The notes: generated from the sequence alone by a model not told the origin. Positions 8,984-18,057 are shown, counted from the first letter of the stretch. The stretch is DNA of 64,000 bases from CAYUCJ01 sp049282265 (GCA_049282265.1 JBAPTR010000126.1:1-64000); one strand, 5' to 3'. Made by a program: numbers and translations.

Positions 8984-10732
8984 ATGGATAATCCCTACTA
9001 TGTGGATGAAGCGAAACCATGGTTTCGTGCCGAAGCGGGATGGCCGGATCAGGTCCCGAAAAACTACGATTTTCCAAAGATGACCCTTTACGAGATGTTC
9101 ACGGAGTCGGCCGACCGCTGTGGTGATGACCCGGTGATGTGGTTTCTGGACACCTTTATGAGCTACCGTGAAATGGGGCGCCACGTGGACGCCCTGGCAA
9201 CGAGTTTCCACAACATGGGTTTGCGAAAAGGGGACGTGGTGGCCCTTGTCCTGCCGAACTCCTTTCAATATGTAATCGCCTATTACGCCTGTGCCAGGCT
9301 GGGTCTCATCGTCAGCGGCGTCAATCCCACATACAAGCCGGGAGAAGTGTCCCATCAGCTTGGTGTGACCGGCGTGAAAGTTGTGATCGTCCTGGATGCC
9401 CTTTACGAGACCCTGATAAAACCCATTGCCGCGGATCATGCCCTGGAGAACGTCGTTGTTACGAGTATAGTGGATCTCGTCAAATTGTCGCCCCTGAAGA
9501 AATGGCTGGGGAAGAAGCTGAAGAAAATCCCCACCGGTCCGGTGCCCAAAGATGCCCTTCATTTCATGGAACTCTTGAAGGTCACCCCGGATCCTCCAAA
9601 GGTAGAAGTCTCAGCCGAAGACGCGGCCACATACATCATGACAGGCGGCACGACAGGGGTGCCGAAAGCGGCTGTGCTTTCCCACCTCAATTGCGTTTCC
9701 AATGCCATACAATGCGACCTCTGGGTCTGGATGGGAGGCCACGGTTTCTGTGATGTGGGTGTCCTGCCTCTTTTCCATTCATTTGCCATGACCACCGTCA
9801 TGAATCTGGCCATCAAATCCGGGATGTGGATGATGCTCTTTCCCCGGCCCCCCCAGACAGACGAACTCCTCAAGACCATTTGTGATATTGCGCCTGACGA
9901 CAAGACTTTCTATTGTGGCGCCGAGGTCCTTTTCCAGAGGATTGCGGATTTTCCGGATATCGGGAAATATCCTATTTCGAAGAAAATCAGAGCCTGCCTA
10001 TCCGGTGCGGGCCCCCTCCACGCCCCGGTTCAGGAACGTTTTGAAAAGGCAACCGGCGCGGTCCTTGTTGAGGGATACGGACTTACGGAAAGCACCCCCG
10101 TCATCTGCGCGGGACCGTTGACCGACTTCCGTACTATCGGGAAAATAGGGTTGCCATTTCCGGGCACCGAATGGAAGATCATGGACATGGAGTCCGGCAC
10201 ACGAGAACTGGAGCCGGGTGAAAACGGGGAACTGGTCGTAACCGGACCCCAGGTCATGACCGGCTATCTCAATAAGCCCCAGGAGACGGCCGAGACCATA
10301 CGTAAGTGGGACGGAAAACGATGGCTCTATACAGGAGATATCGGTTTCATGGATGAGCATGGACGGGTGACCATCAGCGATCGCAAGAAACAGCTCATCA
10401 AGGTGCGCGGCTATTCGGTCTTTCCAAAAGAGGTGGAGGAACTGGTGGGACGTCATGAAGGGGTGCTGGAGGTGGCGGCCTCGGGCCTGCCGGACGAGGA
10501 AATGGGAGAAATCATCAAGGTGTGGGTTGTGCTCCAGGAGAATTGGCGGGGAAAAATCACCGAGAATGAACTTCAGGCCTGGTGCAGGGAAAACATGACC
10601 CATTACAAGGTGCCCAAAATGGTTGAGTTCAGGGATGAACTGCCCAAGACCCTGGTGGGGAAGGTTATGCGAAGGCAGCTCATGGAAGCGGATCCGGCGT
10701 ACCAGACCTACCATGGTAAAAACAGCACATAA
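8984..10732 (+). CDS. Long-chain-fatty-acid--CoA ligase (AMP-binding)
   Basis: ANL-superfamily enzyme that activates a carboxylic acid to its acyl-CoA through an acyl-adenylate. The P-loop motif is YIMTGGTTGVPKAAVLSH (about 216-233), the A5 motif GYGLTESTPV is near 365, the hinge region LYTGDIGFMDEHGRV near 449 runs into SDRKKQLIKVRGYSVFPKEVEE, and the C-terminal catalytic lysine lies in KTLVGKVMRR near 558. Length 582 and motif wording fit FadD-like long-chain ligases more than acetyl-CoA synthetases. The actual chain length is not readable. SD GAGGAG precedes ATG 8984. A short unknown gene and larB follow closely. Confidence 0.9.
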   Translation: MDNPYYVDEAKPWFRAEAGWPDQVPKNYDFPKMTLYEMFTESADRCGDDPVMWFLDTFMSYREMGRHVDALATSFHNMGLRKGDVVALVLPNSFQYVIAYYACARLGLIVSGVNPTYKPGEVSHQLGVTGVKVVIVLDALYETLIKPIAADHALENVVVTSIVDLVKLSPLKKWLGKKLKKIPTGPVPKDALHFMELLKVTPDPPKVEVSAEDAATYIMTGGTTGVPKAAVLSHLNCVSNAIQCDLWVWMGGHGFCDVGVLPLFHSFAMTTVMNLAIKSGMWMMLFPRPPQTDELLKTICDIAPDDKTFYCGAEVLFQRIADFPDIGKYPISKKIRACLSGAGPLHAPVQERFEKATGAVLVEGYGLTESTPVICAGPLTDFRTIGKIGLPFPGTEWKIMDMESGTRELEPGENGELVVTGPQVMTGYLNKPQETAETIRKWDGKRWLYTGDIGFMDEHGRVTISDRKKQLIKVRGYSVFPKEVEELVGRHEGVLEVAASGLPDEEMGEIIKVWVVLQENWRGKITENELQAWCRENMTHYKVPKMVEFRDELPKTLVGKVMRRQLMEADPAYQTYHGKNST

Positions 10733-10753
10733 AAAAAAGAATGGTGACGAAAA

Positions 10754-11110
10754 ATGAAAAACCGGAATGCGGTTGTGGGGTTTTCTCAGAGTGAAAAAAT
10801 CAAGGCGGGCCTGATCTGGGCCTCCCAGATCCTTCAGGTCCTGGAGGGTCTTCCGGAAGCGGAAAAAAGGGGTGGCGCTAAGACAGCCGGGGCTCTGGTT
10901 GGGATGATCCATAACGAGATCCAGCTTGTGCAAAACCTCTCGGGGGATACCGCGTGGGGGGAGATTCGGTCTCATGTGGATCGTGCCAGGGTGATGATCG
11001 ATTCCGGGGTCCCTGCGGAGGCCATCATGCACCTGACGCAGGCCTTGAGCAAGACTACCAGCATGGCCGGGAGTTGCATGACGTGTCTGAAAGATGAAGG
11101 GCTCATCTGA
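10754..11110 (+). CDS. Hypothetical protein, helical, C-terminal CMTCLKD
   Basis: A 118-residue protein I do not recognise. It is predicted largely alpha-helical, with no signal peptide or membrane helix, and ends in CMTCLKDEGLI, whose two cysteines (C-x2-C) could bind a metal or form a disulfide. It lies 21 bp after the acyl-CoA ligase stop and 24 bp before larB on the same strand, so it is likely a real, co-transcribed gene. Codon usage looks like that of its neighbours. Confidence 0.65.
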   Translation: MKNRNAVVGFSQSEKIKAGLIWASQILQVLEGLPEAEKRGGAKTAGALVGMIHNEIQLVQNLSGDTAWGEIRSHVDRARVMIDSGVPAEAIMHLTQALSKTTSMAGSCMTCLKDEGLI

Positions 11111-11134
11111 CTCTAACCAGGAGATAAGACCAAC

Positions 11135-11884
11135 TTGGAAGAAAAGGGAATCAAGACACTGCTAGAAGATGTCAGTCAAGGAAAACTGCCGGTTGAAGAG
11201 GCGCTGGAGAGACTGAAAACCCTGCCCTACGAAGATATCGGATTGGCCTGCATCGACCATCACAGGGCCCTGAGAAAGGGCCATTCCGAGGTCATCTACG
11301 GGGAGGGAAAGGAGGTCTCGGACATTATCATCATTATGGAAAAGATGGCTGCCCAGGGTGAAAAAATCCTTGTCTCGAGGCTGGACCGGTCAAAGGCCGC
11401 GAAAGTACGGGAAAGATTTCCAGAGAGCACCTTTCACCCGAGGGCGAAGATTCTCACCCTTGGGCATTCCAATGAAAAACCTGCTGGAAGAGGAACGATT
11501 CTGGTGATCAGCGCCGGGACCTCTGATATCCCCGTTGCGGAAGAGGCGGCCATAACCGCCCGGTTCATGGGGAATCGGGTGGACACACTCTTTGACGTCG
11601 GGGTTTCGGGGATTCACCGGCTGCTGGCCCACAATGAAGATCTCCGGAAGGCGTCGGTGATCGTGGTGGTTGCGGGTATGGAGGGTGCCTTGCCCAGCGT
11701 GGTGGGAGGACTGGTGGAATGTCCGGTCATCGCCGTGCCCACGAGTGTCGGATACGGGGCCAGCTTTCAGGGGATTGCGGCATTACTCGGGATGTTGAAC
11801 AGCTGCGCGGCAGGTGTTACGGTGGTCAACATCGACAATGGATTTGGGGCCGGTTATGCGGCCAGCATCATCAACAGGGCCTAG
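11135..11884 (+). CDS. larB: Nickel pincer cofactor biosynthesis protein LarB
   Basis: LarB carboxylates and hydrolyses nicotinic acid adenine dinucleotide, the first step to the nickel-pincer nucleotide of lactate racemase-type enzymes. The N-terminal part has LEDVSQGKLPVEEALERL; the C-terminal half is the AIR-carboxylase (PurE-like) domain with ISAGTSDIPVAEEA, FDVGVSGIHRLL, VVAGMEGALPSVVGGLV and the final GFGAGYAA. Length 249 fits. The start is TTG at 11135 with CAGGAG upstream. No larA, larC or larE is in the window. Confidence 0.93.
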   Translation: MEEKGIKTLLEDVSQGKLPVEEALERLKTLPYEDIGLACIDHHRALRKGHSEVIYGEGKEVSDIIIIMEKMAAQGEKILVSRLDRSKAAKVRERFPESTFHPRAKILTLGHSNEKPAGRGTILVISAGTSDIPVAEEAAITARFMGNRVDTLFDVGVSGIHRLLAHNEDLRKASVIVVVAGMEGALPSVVGGLVECPVIAVPTSVGYGASFQGIAALLGMLNSCAAGVTVVNIDNGFGAGYAASIINRA

Positions 11885-11931
11885 ACTTGATGATTTCGTG
11901 AGAAACTGATTTGCGCCGCAAGAGACAGCCT

Positions 11932-12238
11932 ATGAGGAACGAAGAAGAGCAGAACCTGACGGTCTTTTTCAGACGCTTTCTAACCACACCGGAGGGGATG
12001 GACGCCCATTTGGGGTTTAGCGGTACCCAGTAGGGTTGTGTATGGTTGGGGAGGTTTAAACCCCAAATAGTCGTCCATATCGGCGTTGGTTGCCAAGTGC
12101 ACTATGAGAAAGCGTCTGAAAAAGACCGTCAGGCTCTCCTCTTGAGATCTGGTGAATGAAACGACTTCCTTAACAGTCGTCAACGTGCCCATGGACGTCA
12201 GTAAAAAGTCCTGAGGACCGGACTTTTTGCGGTTCCAT
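11932..12238. repeat. Inverted pair of dispersed repeats, copy 3
   Basis: Two inverted copies face each other: 11932-12030 (plus) and 12057-12190 (minus). Both encode the same core peptide, EQNLTVFFRRFL on the plus strand and EESLTVFFRRFL on the minus strand, followed by MDAHLGF or MDDYLGF. The arms near the centre, 12001-12019 and 12057-12075, match at 16 of 19 positions, and the outer arms (around 11950-11984 and 12103-12136) are nearly perfect, so the whole could fold into a long imperfect hairpin. The segment 12184-12240 adds GTGCCCATGGACG and GACTTTTTGCGGTTCCATCA, also seen at 59038-59070. Confidence 0.75.
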
Positions 12239-13602
12239 CAGGCTTGATGCAACGCCGCCTCACGTCGTATATCGTTGACGTATTTCTTGAGTTTGGAAAA
12301 GGCCTTCTTTTTTTCCGGGCCCCAGCACGGCAGGAGGGTGTTGTTGTGAAAAAGGGGCTCGGAGACAAGATCAAATGAACAGGCCCTCACCGCCTCCTCC
12401 CAGAGTCCAGTGTGGGGGATGGGGGAATATTCAGCCAGGTAGGGCGTCGCCCCGGTCCCTGCAACCAGGTCAACGGTTTCGAGAACGGATTCCGCTGTTT
12501 GCCCTGGCAATCCGGCAAGGATATAGGCCCCGATCTCATTTCCCCTGAAGCCGGCTTCTAGGAGGTTTTGGACGGCCTTTTCAAAATCCCCCTCGGAAAC
12601 CTTTTTGTCCAGGGTCTTGTGGAGTTCGGGATCTGAAGTTTCCAGACCCAGTCGAATCGTTCGAAAGCCGCTGCATCTCAGAAGACGGGCTGTCCTAACG
12701 GTTATCTCCTTTACATGGAGGGCATTAGGGGCATGAAACCTGAGGGGCAGGCGGTTTTGAACGGTTTTTTCAAGGATCGGTCCCATATGGGTTTGGGAGG
12801 ATATGAGTAAGGCGTCGTCATAGAAGGCAAAATCCCTGATCCCGAAATTTTCGTGCCAGTGAAGGATCTCTTCAACGACTTCATGGGGATTGCGGCGTGT
12901 CATGCCCGGCCTCAAATAGGGGCTTGCACAATAACGGCATCGGTAGGGGCAGCCTGTGGACGTCATCAGGCACACATAGTCCATGCCGCCGAGGAGATCA
13001 AATGCCGGATAGGGAAGGCGGCCAGGGTTTTCGGGTTTTTCCGGGGCAAAAATGGAGAACTTTTCCAGTACTTGAAGGACAGAACCGGGATCGCATTCCA
13101 GCGACACCGTTGTTGCACCTGAGTAGCGGGATGCATGTTCCGGACAGAGGCGCGCATAGATTCCACCGAGAATAACGGGTACCTCCGGGCGGATTTTCCT
13201 GATCACGCGAATAGCCTCCAGCACGCCGGGGTACCAGTAGGTCATCAGAGAGGTGACGAGAAAGGCGGCGGGTTCCGATATTCGCTTCAGCGCCTCTTCA
13301 AAAAGGTGCTCCGGAACCCCGTATCGGCTGTAGGGCCTCTCGACAAAGCGCAGTTGCGGCGGTCTTGAAACCTGTTTTCGGCAGAATTTTCCGGTACCGA
13401 AGGCACGTCTCGCGGGACTTTTGACAGAGGGATCCTGCTGGAGACCGGGGAAGTGGGCGTCCATACAGTCCACCAGGTGTACCGTGAAACCGCATTTTCT
13501 CAGGAAGCCCGCGAGATAGAGAAGACCCAGGGGTTTGGACCAGAGGTCGTAGGCCGCAAAATCATATATCCAGGGATTGATGAGAACCAGTGATTGGGGC
13601 AT
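12238..13602 (-). CDS. B12-binding radical SAM protein
   Basis: A 454-residue protein with an N-terminal cobalamin-binding Rossmann-like segment (VLINPWIYD, then GLLYLAGFLRKCGFTVHLVD) and a radical SAM domain whose iron-sulfur cysteines are in STGCPYRCRYCAS. This is the class of B12-dependent methyltransferases and related enzymes; substrate is unknown. In the family the DxHxxG motif for base-off B12 is often absent, and I do not see a clear one here. I start at ATG 13602; a longer frame to 13716 would overlap the divergent dtd gene. The stop lies at the edge of the dispersed repeat. Confidence 0.85.
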   Translation of the reverse strand: MPQSLVLINPWIYDFAAYDLWSKPLGLLYLAGFLRKCGFTVHLVDCMDAHFPGLQQDPSVKSPARRAFGTGKFCRKQVSRPPQLRFVERPYSRYGVPEHLFEEALKRISEPAAFLVTSLMTYWYPGVLEAIRVIRKIRPEVPVILGGIYARLCPEHASRYSGATTVSLECDPGSVLQVLEKFSIFAPEKPENPGRLPYPAFDLLGGMDYVCLMTSTGCPYRCRYCASPYLRPGMTRRNPHEVVEEILHWHENFGIRDFAFYDDALLISSQTHMGPILEKTVQNRLPLRFHAPNALHVKEITVRTARLLRCSGFRTIRLGLETSDPELHKTLDKKVSEGDFEKAVQNLLEAGFRGNEIGAYILAGLPGQTAESVLETVDLVAGTGATPYLAEYSPIPHTGLWEEAVRACSFDLVSEPLFHNNTLLPCWGPEKKKAFSKLKKYVNDIRREAALHQA

Positions 13603-13648
13603 CCGGTCGATATTTACCTCGACGAACCGCAGGGAGAATTTACAGTAA

Positions 13649-14098
13649 ATGCGTACTGTCATACAGAGGGTAAGAGAGGCAAGAGTTGAAGTCAAGGGCA
13701 ATACCGTCGGCGCCATCGGTTCGGGGCTCCTGATCCTTCTCGCGGTGGGAAGGGAGGATACGACAAAAGACTGTGATTGCCTGGCCTCGAAGGTGGCCCA
13801 CCTGAGGATTTTTTCCGACGATCAGGGCCAGATGAACCTGTCGCTGATGGAGGTACATGGCGCTGCCCTGGTGGTTTCACAATTTACCCTCTGGGGAGAC
13901 TGCCGGAAGGGAAGAAGACCGTCTTTTGTCCGGGCGGCGCCCCCTGATCATGCCCGGGCCTTGTACGAGCGCTTTGTTTCGGCCCTGCGGGAAACGGGGC
14001 TTACCGTGGCAACAGGCCGGTTTCAAGAGATGATGGACGTCCACCTCGTGAACGACGGCCCGGTGACCCTTCTCTTGGACACCGAAAAAGAATTTTAG
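13649..14098 (+). CDS. dtd: D-aminoacyl-tRNA deacylase
   Basis: Hydrolyses D-amino acids (and Gly) mischarged on tRNA, keeping translation homochiral. The two active-site signatures are SQFTLWGDCRKGRRPSF near residue 78 and NDGPVTLLLDT near 136; the GP in the second is the cross-subunit Gly-cisPro motif. Length 149 is standard. It starts divergently from the radical SAM gene, with 46 bp between the chosen starts, and its stop overlaps by 4 bp the end of a small minus-strand frame. Confidence 0.95.
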   Translation: MRTVIQRVREARVEVKGNTVGAIGSGLLILLAVGREDTTKDCDCLASKVAHLRIFSDDQGQMNLSLMEVHGAALVVSQFTLWGDCRKGRRPSFVRAAPPDHARALYERFVSALRETGLTVATGRFQEMMDVHLVNDGPVTLLLDTEKEF

Positions 14099-14241
14099 TC
14101 CATTTGGAGTTCTTTCTCCAACTCCCGGATCCTTTCTTCAACGCGTATCTGTTCCTTCGGGTCGGAAATACCCTGCTTCAGGCGTATCTTCAGGCCGAGA
14201 AGCTGCATTGATTTTCTATGTGCCCGGCAATCGGCTTTCAT
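14095..14241 (-). CDS. Small coiled-coil protein downstream of mnmE
   Basis: A 48-residue frame starting 8 bp after the mnmE stop: MKADCRAHRKSMQLLGLK to RIRELEKELQMD. The sequence is charged, heptad-like at the C-terminus (IRVEERIRELEKEL) and ends with its stop in the dtd stop region. The position directly behind mnmE and protein-like composition argue for a real small gene; I know no function. The frame extends upstream into mnmE, so the start could be different. Confidence 0.45.
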   Translation of the reverse strand: MKADCRAHRKSMQLLGLKIRLKQGISDPKEQIRVEERIRELEKELQMD

Positions 14242-14249
14242 GGCATCCT

Positions 14250-15638
14250 TCACTTCCCCAGGCAGAAATGGCTGAAGATGTTTTTCAAAACATCTTCGGG
14301 GGTGGTCGCTCCAGTGATCTGCCCCAGGAAGTCCAGGCCGCTCTTTAGTTCCAAAGCCACTATCTCCATGGGCAGGCCGTCCCGAAGGGCGTCCGCGGTA
14401 GCCATGAAACATGTTCGCGCCTGTTCCAGGGCCTGCTTCTGACGCAGGTTGGGAGCCACGCGGGACACGTCAAGGTTCTGGCCTTCCGTCAACACAAAAT
14501 CCACTATGGTTTTCCTGAGTTGATTGAGTCCTTCACCGGTGAGTGCCGAGATAGACACGGATTTGAATTGAGGGGTTATTTTTTCCGTGTCCCCTGGCGA
14601 CAGTTTGCCGGGCAAGTCTGCTTTGTTAAGGACCACAAGGGCTTTTCGGCCAATGCATCCTTCAAGAATCTCATGGTCGTCCTTTTCCAGGGGTTCACTT
14701 TGATCAACGACCATGAGAATGAGATCAGCGGTTTCCAGCTTTTCCCGTGTAAGCTGGATGCCAATCCTTTCCACCTGGTCGGAGACATCCCGAAGGCCTG
14801 CTGTATCCATCAGACGCAGGGGCACCCCTTCAATGTTCAGAGTCGATTCAATAATGTCCCGGGTAGTCCCTGGAATCGCCGTGACAATGGCCCGTTGCTC
14901 GTCAAGGAGACGGTTGAGGAGGCTTGATTTCCCGACGTTGACACGGCCGATGATGACCGTATTGACGCCTTCCACCCAGACCTGCCTGCCGGCGTGGGCA
15001 TCAATCAGATCCTGCAGAGGATCCGTCAGGTGTTCTTTTATGCGGGAGACCCCCTCCTCATTTGAGAGAATCTCGTGCCCTTCCTCCGGAAAGTCGAGGG
15101 CGACCTCCACGTGAGCCAGGATATCAATGGCTTTTTCCCTCACCTTTCGGACGTCCCGTTTCAGGGACCCTTTGATCTGTTCGGAGGACAGTTGCAGACC
15201 ACGTTCCGATTTGGCGTTGATGATATCGACGATTGCCTCGGCCTGCGTCAGATCGATCCGTCCATTGACAAAGGCCCTGAATGTAAATTCTCCCGGCATT
15301 GCCAGACGTGCTCCGTGCTGCATCAATATCCGGAGAATTTTTGAGAGAAGTACATAGCCGCTGTGAGACTGGATTTCGATAATGTCTTCACGGGTGTAAG
15401 TATGGGGTGCCTTCATGCGGGTGAAGAGGACCTCGTCAACCATGGCGCCGGAATCCGGGTCAAGGATATGTCCAAGGTAGAGTCGGTGGCTGTGAAGTTC
15501 TGGCCGGGGTTGTTTTGGCCTGAAGATTTTGCGGGCGATGGAAAAGGATTCCGGACCGCTGACACGAATGATACCGATGCCGGCCTGGCCCACAGGAGTG
15601 GCGATAGCGGCGATGGTGTCGTCATTAGAGGTCATCAT
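14250..15638 (-). CDS. mnmE: tRNA modification GTPase MnmE
   Basis: With MnmG installs the carboxymethylaminomethyl group on U34 of certain tRNAs. The N-terminal domain begins TIAAIATPVGQAGIGIIRVSG (tetrahydrofolate-binding part), the helical domain carries the embedded G domain with GRVNVGKSS (G1), PGTTRD (G2), DTAGL (G3) and NKAD (G4), and the C-terminal end is the required CLGK. About 462 residues, normal. Start at ATG 15638 or 15635 is a judgement, since no clear SD is seen; an in-frame TTG at 15659 exists. It ends the rpmH-to-mnmE block. Confidence 0.95.
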   Translation of the reverse strand: MMTSNDDTIAAIATPVGQAGIGIIRVSGPESFSIARKIFRPKQPRPELHSHRLYLGHILDPDSGAMVDEVLFTRMKAPHTYTREDIIEIQSHSGYVLLSKILRILMQHGARLAMPGEFTFRAFVNGRIDLTQAEAIVDIINAKSERGLQLSSEQIKGSLKRDVRKVREKAIDILAHVEVALDFPEEGHEILSNEEGVSRIKEHLTDPLQDLIDAHAGRQVWVEGVNTVIIGRVNVGKSSLLNRLLDEQRAIVTAIPGTTRDIIESTLNIEGVPLRLMDTAGLRDVSDQVERIGIQLTREKLETADLILMVVDQSEPLEKDDHEILEGCIGRKALVVLNKADLPGKLSPGDTEKITPQFKSVSISALTGEGLNQLRKTIVDFVLTEGQNLDVSRVAPNLRQKQALEQARTCFMATADALRDGLPMEIVALELKSGLDFLGQITGATTPEDVLKNIFSHFCLGK

Positions 15639-15711
15639 ATCAGCAAAAAAAACCGTCAAAACTCATGGGGCGGCCTGGAAAAAAAGGGAAGCAGGAGGTC
15701 TCGCGGGCTCT

Positions 15712-16374
15712 TTACCTCTTCGGAATGATAACCACCTTTTTCAGGATGCCCTCTCCCCGGCTCCTCGTATCAACCTCTTTGTCATCTCTCAAGGTCAGGT
15801 GAACGATCCTGCGATCATGAGGATTGAGCAGATTGGTGGAGACAGGCTTTTTCATTTTTTTGGCTTTTTCGCCCATTTTCATGGCCATTTCCGTGAGGGT
15901 TTCACTGCGCCTCTGACGGTAGCTTTCCGAATCAACAATAACCTGCAGGTGTTTCTCAAGGGCTTTGTTCACTATCTTGTTTACGATATACTGTAACGCG
16001 TCCAATGTTCGACCCCTTCTTCCTATAAGGAGTCCGGAACTGTCGCCCTCGATGCTTAGGGTAATCTTTCCGTTTTGCTGTGCAGATGTGACAGTGGCTT
16101 CAATGGGAATCAGACCGAGAAGTTTCTCAAGGGTCTCTTTCGCAACGGTCAGGTCATTTTCATCGGGTTTTTCAGGACCGGCCTCCTCTGCCCTTTCCTC
16201 ACTGATCAGGGAGACCTTGATTCTTGCCTTTCGGCCACCTACGAGGCCGAAGATTCCGGCTGAGCCGGGTTCCAGGATTTCAATGCTCATCTTATCTTCT
16301 GAGACCTTGAGTCCTTCACAGGCCGCTTCTATGGCCTCATTGGTTGTTTTTCCTTCAAATTCATAGGGTGACAT
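15712..16374 (-). CDS. jag: RNA-binding protein Jag/KhpB (SpoIIIJ-associated)
   Basis: RNA-binding protein normally encoded beside yidC. The Jag-N domain is seen at residues 2-52 (EFEGKTTNEAIEAACEGL and GIFGLVGGRKARIKV), a central acidic linker follows, then a KH domain with LIGRRGRTLDALQYIVN and a C-terminal R3H domain (RRSETLTEMAMKMGEKAKK, NPHDRRIVHLTL). Length 220 is typical of Gram-negative Jag. It follows yidC by 18 bp on the same strand. Confidence 0.93.
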   Translation of the reverse strand: MSPYEFEGKTTNEAIEAACEGLKVSEDKMSIEILEPGSAGIFGLVGGRKARIKVSLISEERAEEAGPEKPDENDLTVAKETLEKLLGLIPIEATVTSAQQNGKITLSIEGDSSGLLIGRRGRTLDALQYIVNKIVNKALEKHLQVIVDSESYRQRRSETLTEMAMKMGEKAKKMKKPVSTNLLNPHDRRIVHLTLRDDKEVDTRSRGEGILKKVVIIPKR

Positions 16375-16392
16375 GTTTCTTTCCTCCGATGA

Positions 16393-18057
16393 CTACGCCC
16401 CTTTGTGGATCCGGTACTGTTGACCGATGGATAGGATGTTATTGACCAGCCAGTAGAGTACGAGACCCGACGGGAAATTGATAAACATGACCGTGAAAAC
16501 AATGGGCAGAAACATCATAAGCTTTGCCTGAGAAGGGTCCCCGGGGGTCGGAGTCATTTTTTGCTGAATAAACATGGAAGCGCCCATCAACAGGGTCAGC
16601 ACAGGGATGCCATAAGGTGGAGACATGAATGGGATTTTGAAGCCGAAATGAAAAAGCCGGTCGGGTGCCGAGAGGTCATTGATCCACAGCATAAAGGGCG
16701 CATGTCTCAATTCTATGGAATCACCCAGGATCCGGTAAAGGGCAAAGAAAACGGGTATCTGTATGACCATGGGCAGACATCCGCCCATGGGATTCACCTT
16801 GTAGGTCTTGTAGAGACCCATCATTTCCTTATTCAGTTGCTCCTTGTTGCCCTTATACTTCTCGCGCAGCTTGGCAAGCCTGGGCTGGAGTTTCTGCATC
16901 TCCTTCATGGACTTGTAGCTCTTATGGGTCAGAGGCCAGAAAAGGATCTTTATCAGGATGGTGAGCAGGATGATGGAGACACCGTAATTATGTATAAAAC
17001 GGTTGAAGAAGAGCAAGAGGTAGAGTAAGGGCCGGGCTATGATGTCGGTCCATCCGAAATTTACGGCCTTGTCGAGGTCTTTCCCGAGTTTCTTGAGGAT
17101 AATGAGATCGTGAGGCCCGATATAAAGAATATAACGGGAAGAAGCCTTATCCAAGGGCGCCAGCTTGACGGGGGGAGATTGAAGTTTTCCGTAAAGTGCC
17201 CCGGACTTGCCCATTCGGCCCTCGAAGCTCGCATCCACGGGTTTCTCCGGCACCACGGCCGACATGAAATAGCCGTTCTCGTATGCAAACCATCCGACCT
17301 TGCCGGTTAGAAGCTTCTCTTCGGACTCCTTTTTCAGTTTGACTTTTTCCAGCTTGCCATTGATCAGACCCATCAGACCGATGTAGGCGTAATAGCTCTT
17401 CTTCCCCTTGGACGGCAGGGCCTCCAAATGCGATTGAAATTCCCCTTCGGCAGGATGCTGCGACCGGTTTTCCACGTGGACTTCCACCTCGATCTTGTAT
17501 TGGCCGGGATAGAACCGGAAGACCTGTGTGATCAGTAGGCCGGAAGGGTTCAGCGAACGGAACTGCAATGATTGAGGGGAGGAACCGGGCAAGAGGTTGA
17601 TGGATTCCCGATCAGCCTGGTAGGCAATCGGTAGTTCAGAGCCACCGGTACTGGTGGAGAAATTGAACAGGCGAGAATCCCCCATACCCTTTTTGATCGA
17701 CACCATTTCAACGGGTGGAGAATCGGGCTCCATGGTCTCCCGGTATTTCTTGAGTTTGAAACTCCTCAAGGTGGGTCCGACATTGGAAAAGACCGCCTCG
17801 TACAGGGGAGTTTCAACCCTTATCTCCTTTTCCGACACCTGCAAGGGCTTTTCTGTCACGGCCGTTTCCGTAACCTGGGGAAGGGGAGAGAGTGGTGGCG
17901 TTGTTTCCTCAAGGGGCCGCGCAACGCCTTCGGTGCCTTTTACAGCGGGTGGCACCTGTTTCTGCTGGGTTTGGTCTGTCTTGGTTCCGAAAAAGACGGA
18001 CCAGCCCAAGAGTACCGCGAACGAAAGTGCAAAGGCCAAAATGGTTTTTTTATCCAT
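16393..18057 (-). CDS. yidC: Membrane protein insertase YidC
   Basis: Inserts and folds inner-membrane proteins, alone or with SecYEG. An N-terminal membrane helix (about 5-22, ILAFALSFAVLLGWSVFF) precedes a large periplasmic domain of about 300 residues (Gram-negative type), then the conserved Oxa1 core from near 345: the first core helix PLLYLLLFFNRFIHNYGV, the cytoplasmic hairpin SYKSMKEMQKLQPRLAKLREKYK, and the last helices including FTVMFINFPSGLVLYWLVNNIL. Length 554 matches. yidD lies upstream by 25 bp and jag downstream by 18 bp. Confidence 0.96.
   Translation of the reverse strand: MDKKTILAFALSFAVLLGWSVFFGTKTDQTQQKQVPPAVKGTEGVARPLEETTPPLSPLPQVTETAVTEKPLQVSEKEIRVETPLYEAVFSNVGPTLRSFKLKKYRETMEPDSPPVEMVSIKKGMGDSRLFNFSTSTGGSELPIAYQADRESINLLPGSSPQSLQFRSLNPSGLLITQVFRFYPGQYKIEVEVHVENRSQHPAEGEFQSHLEALPSKGKKSYYAYIGLMGLINGKLEKVKLKKESEEKLLTGKVGWFAYENGYFMSAVVPEKPVDASFEGRMGKSGALYGKLQSPPVKLAPLDKASSRYILYIGPHDLIILKKLGKDLDKAVNFGWTDIIARPLLYLLLFFNRFIHNYGVSIILLTILIKILFWPLTHKSYKSMKEMQKLQPRLAKLREKYKGNKEQLNKEMMGLYKTYKVNPMGGCLPMVIQIPVFFALYRILGDSIELRHAPFMLWINDLSAPDRLFHFGFKIPFMSPPYGIPVLTLLMGASMFIQQKMTPTPGDPSQAKLMMFLPIVFTVMFINFPSGLVLYWLVNNILSIGQQYRIHKGA

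Noticed and set aside
8589..9077. Minus-strand frame in the gap before the acyl-CoA ligase
   Set aside because: Overlaps the start of the ligase gene, and I recognise no domain; only its last 50 codons look faintly protein-like. Not enough to call a gene or pseudogene.
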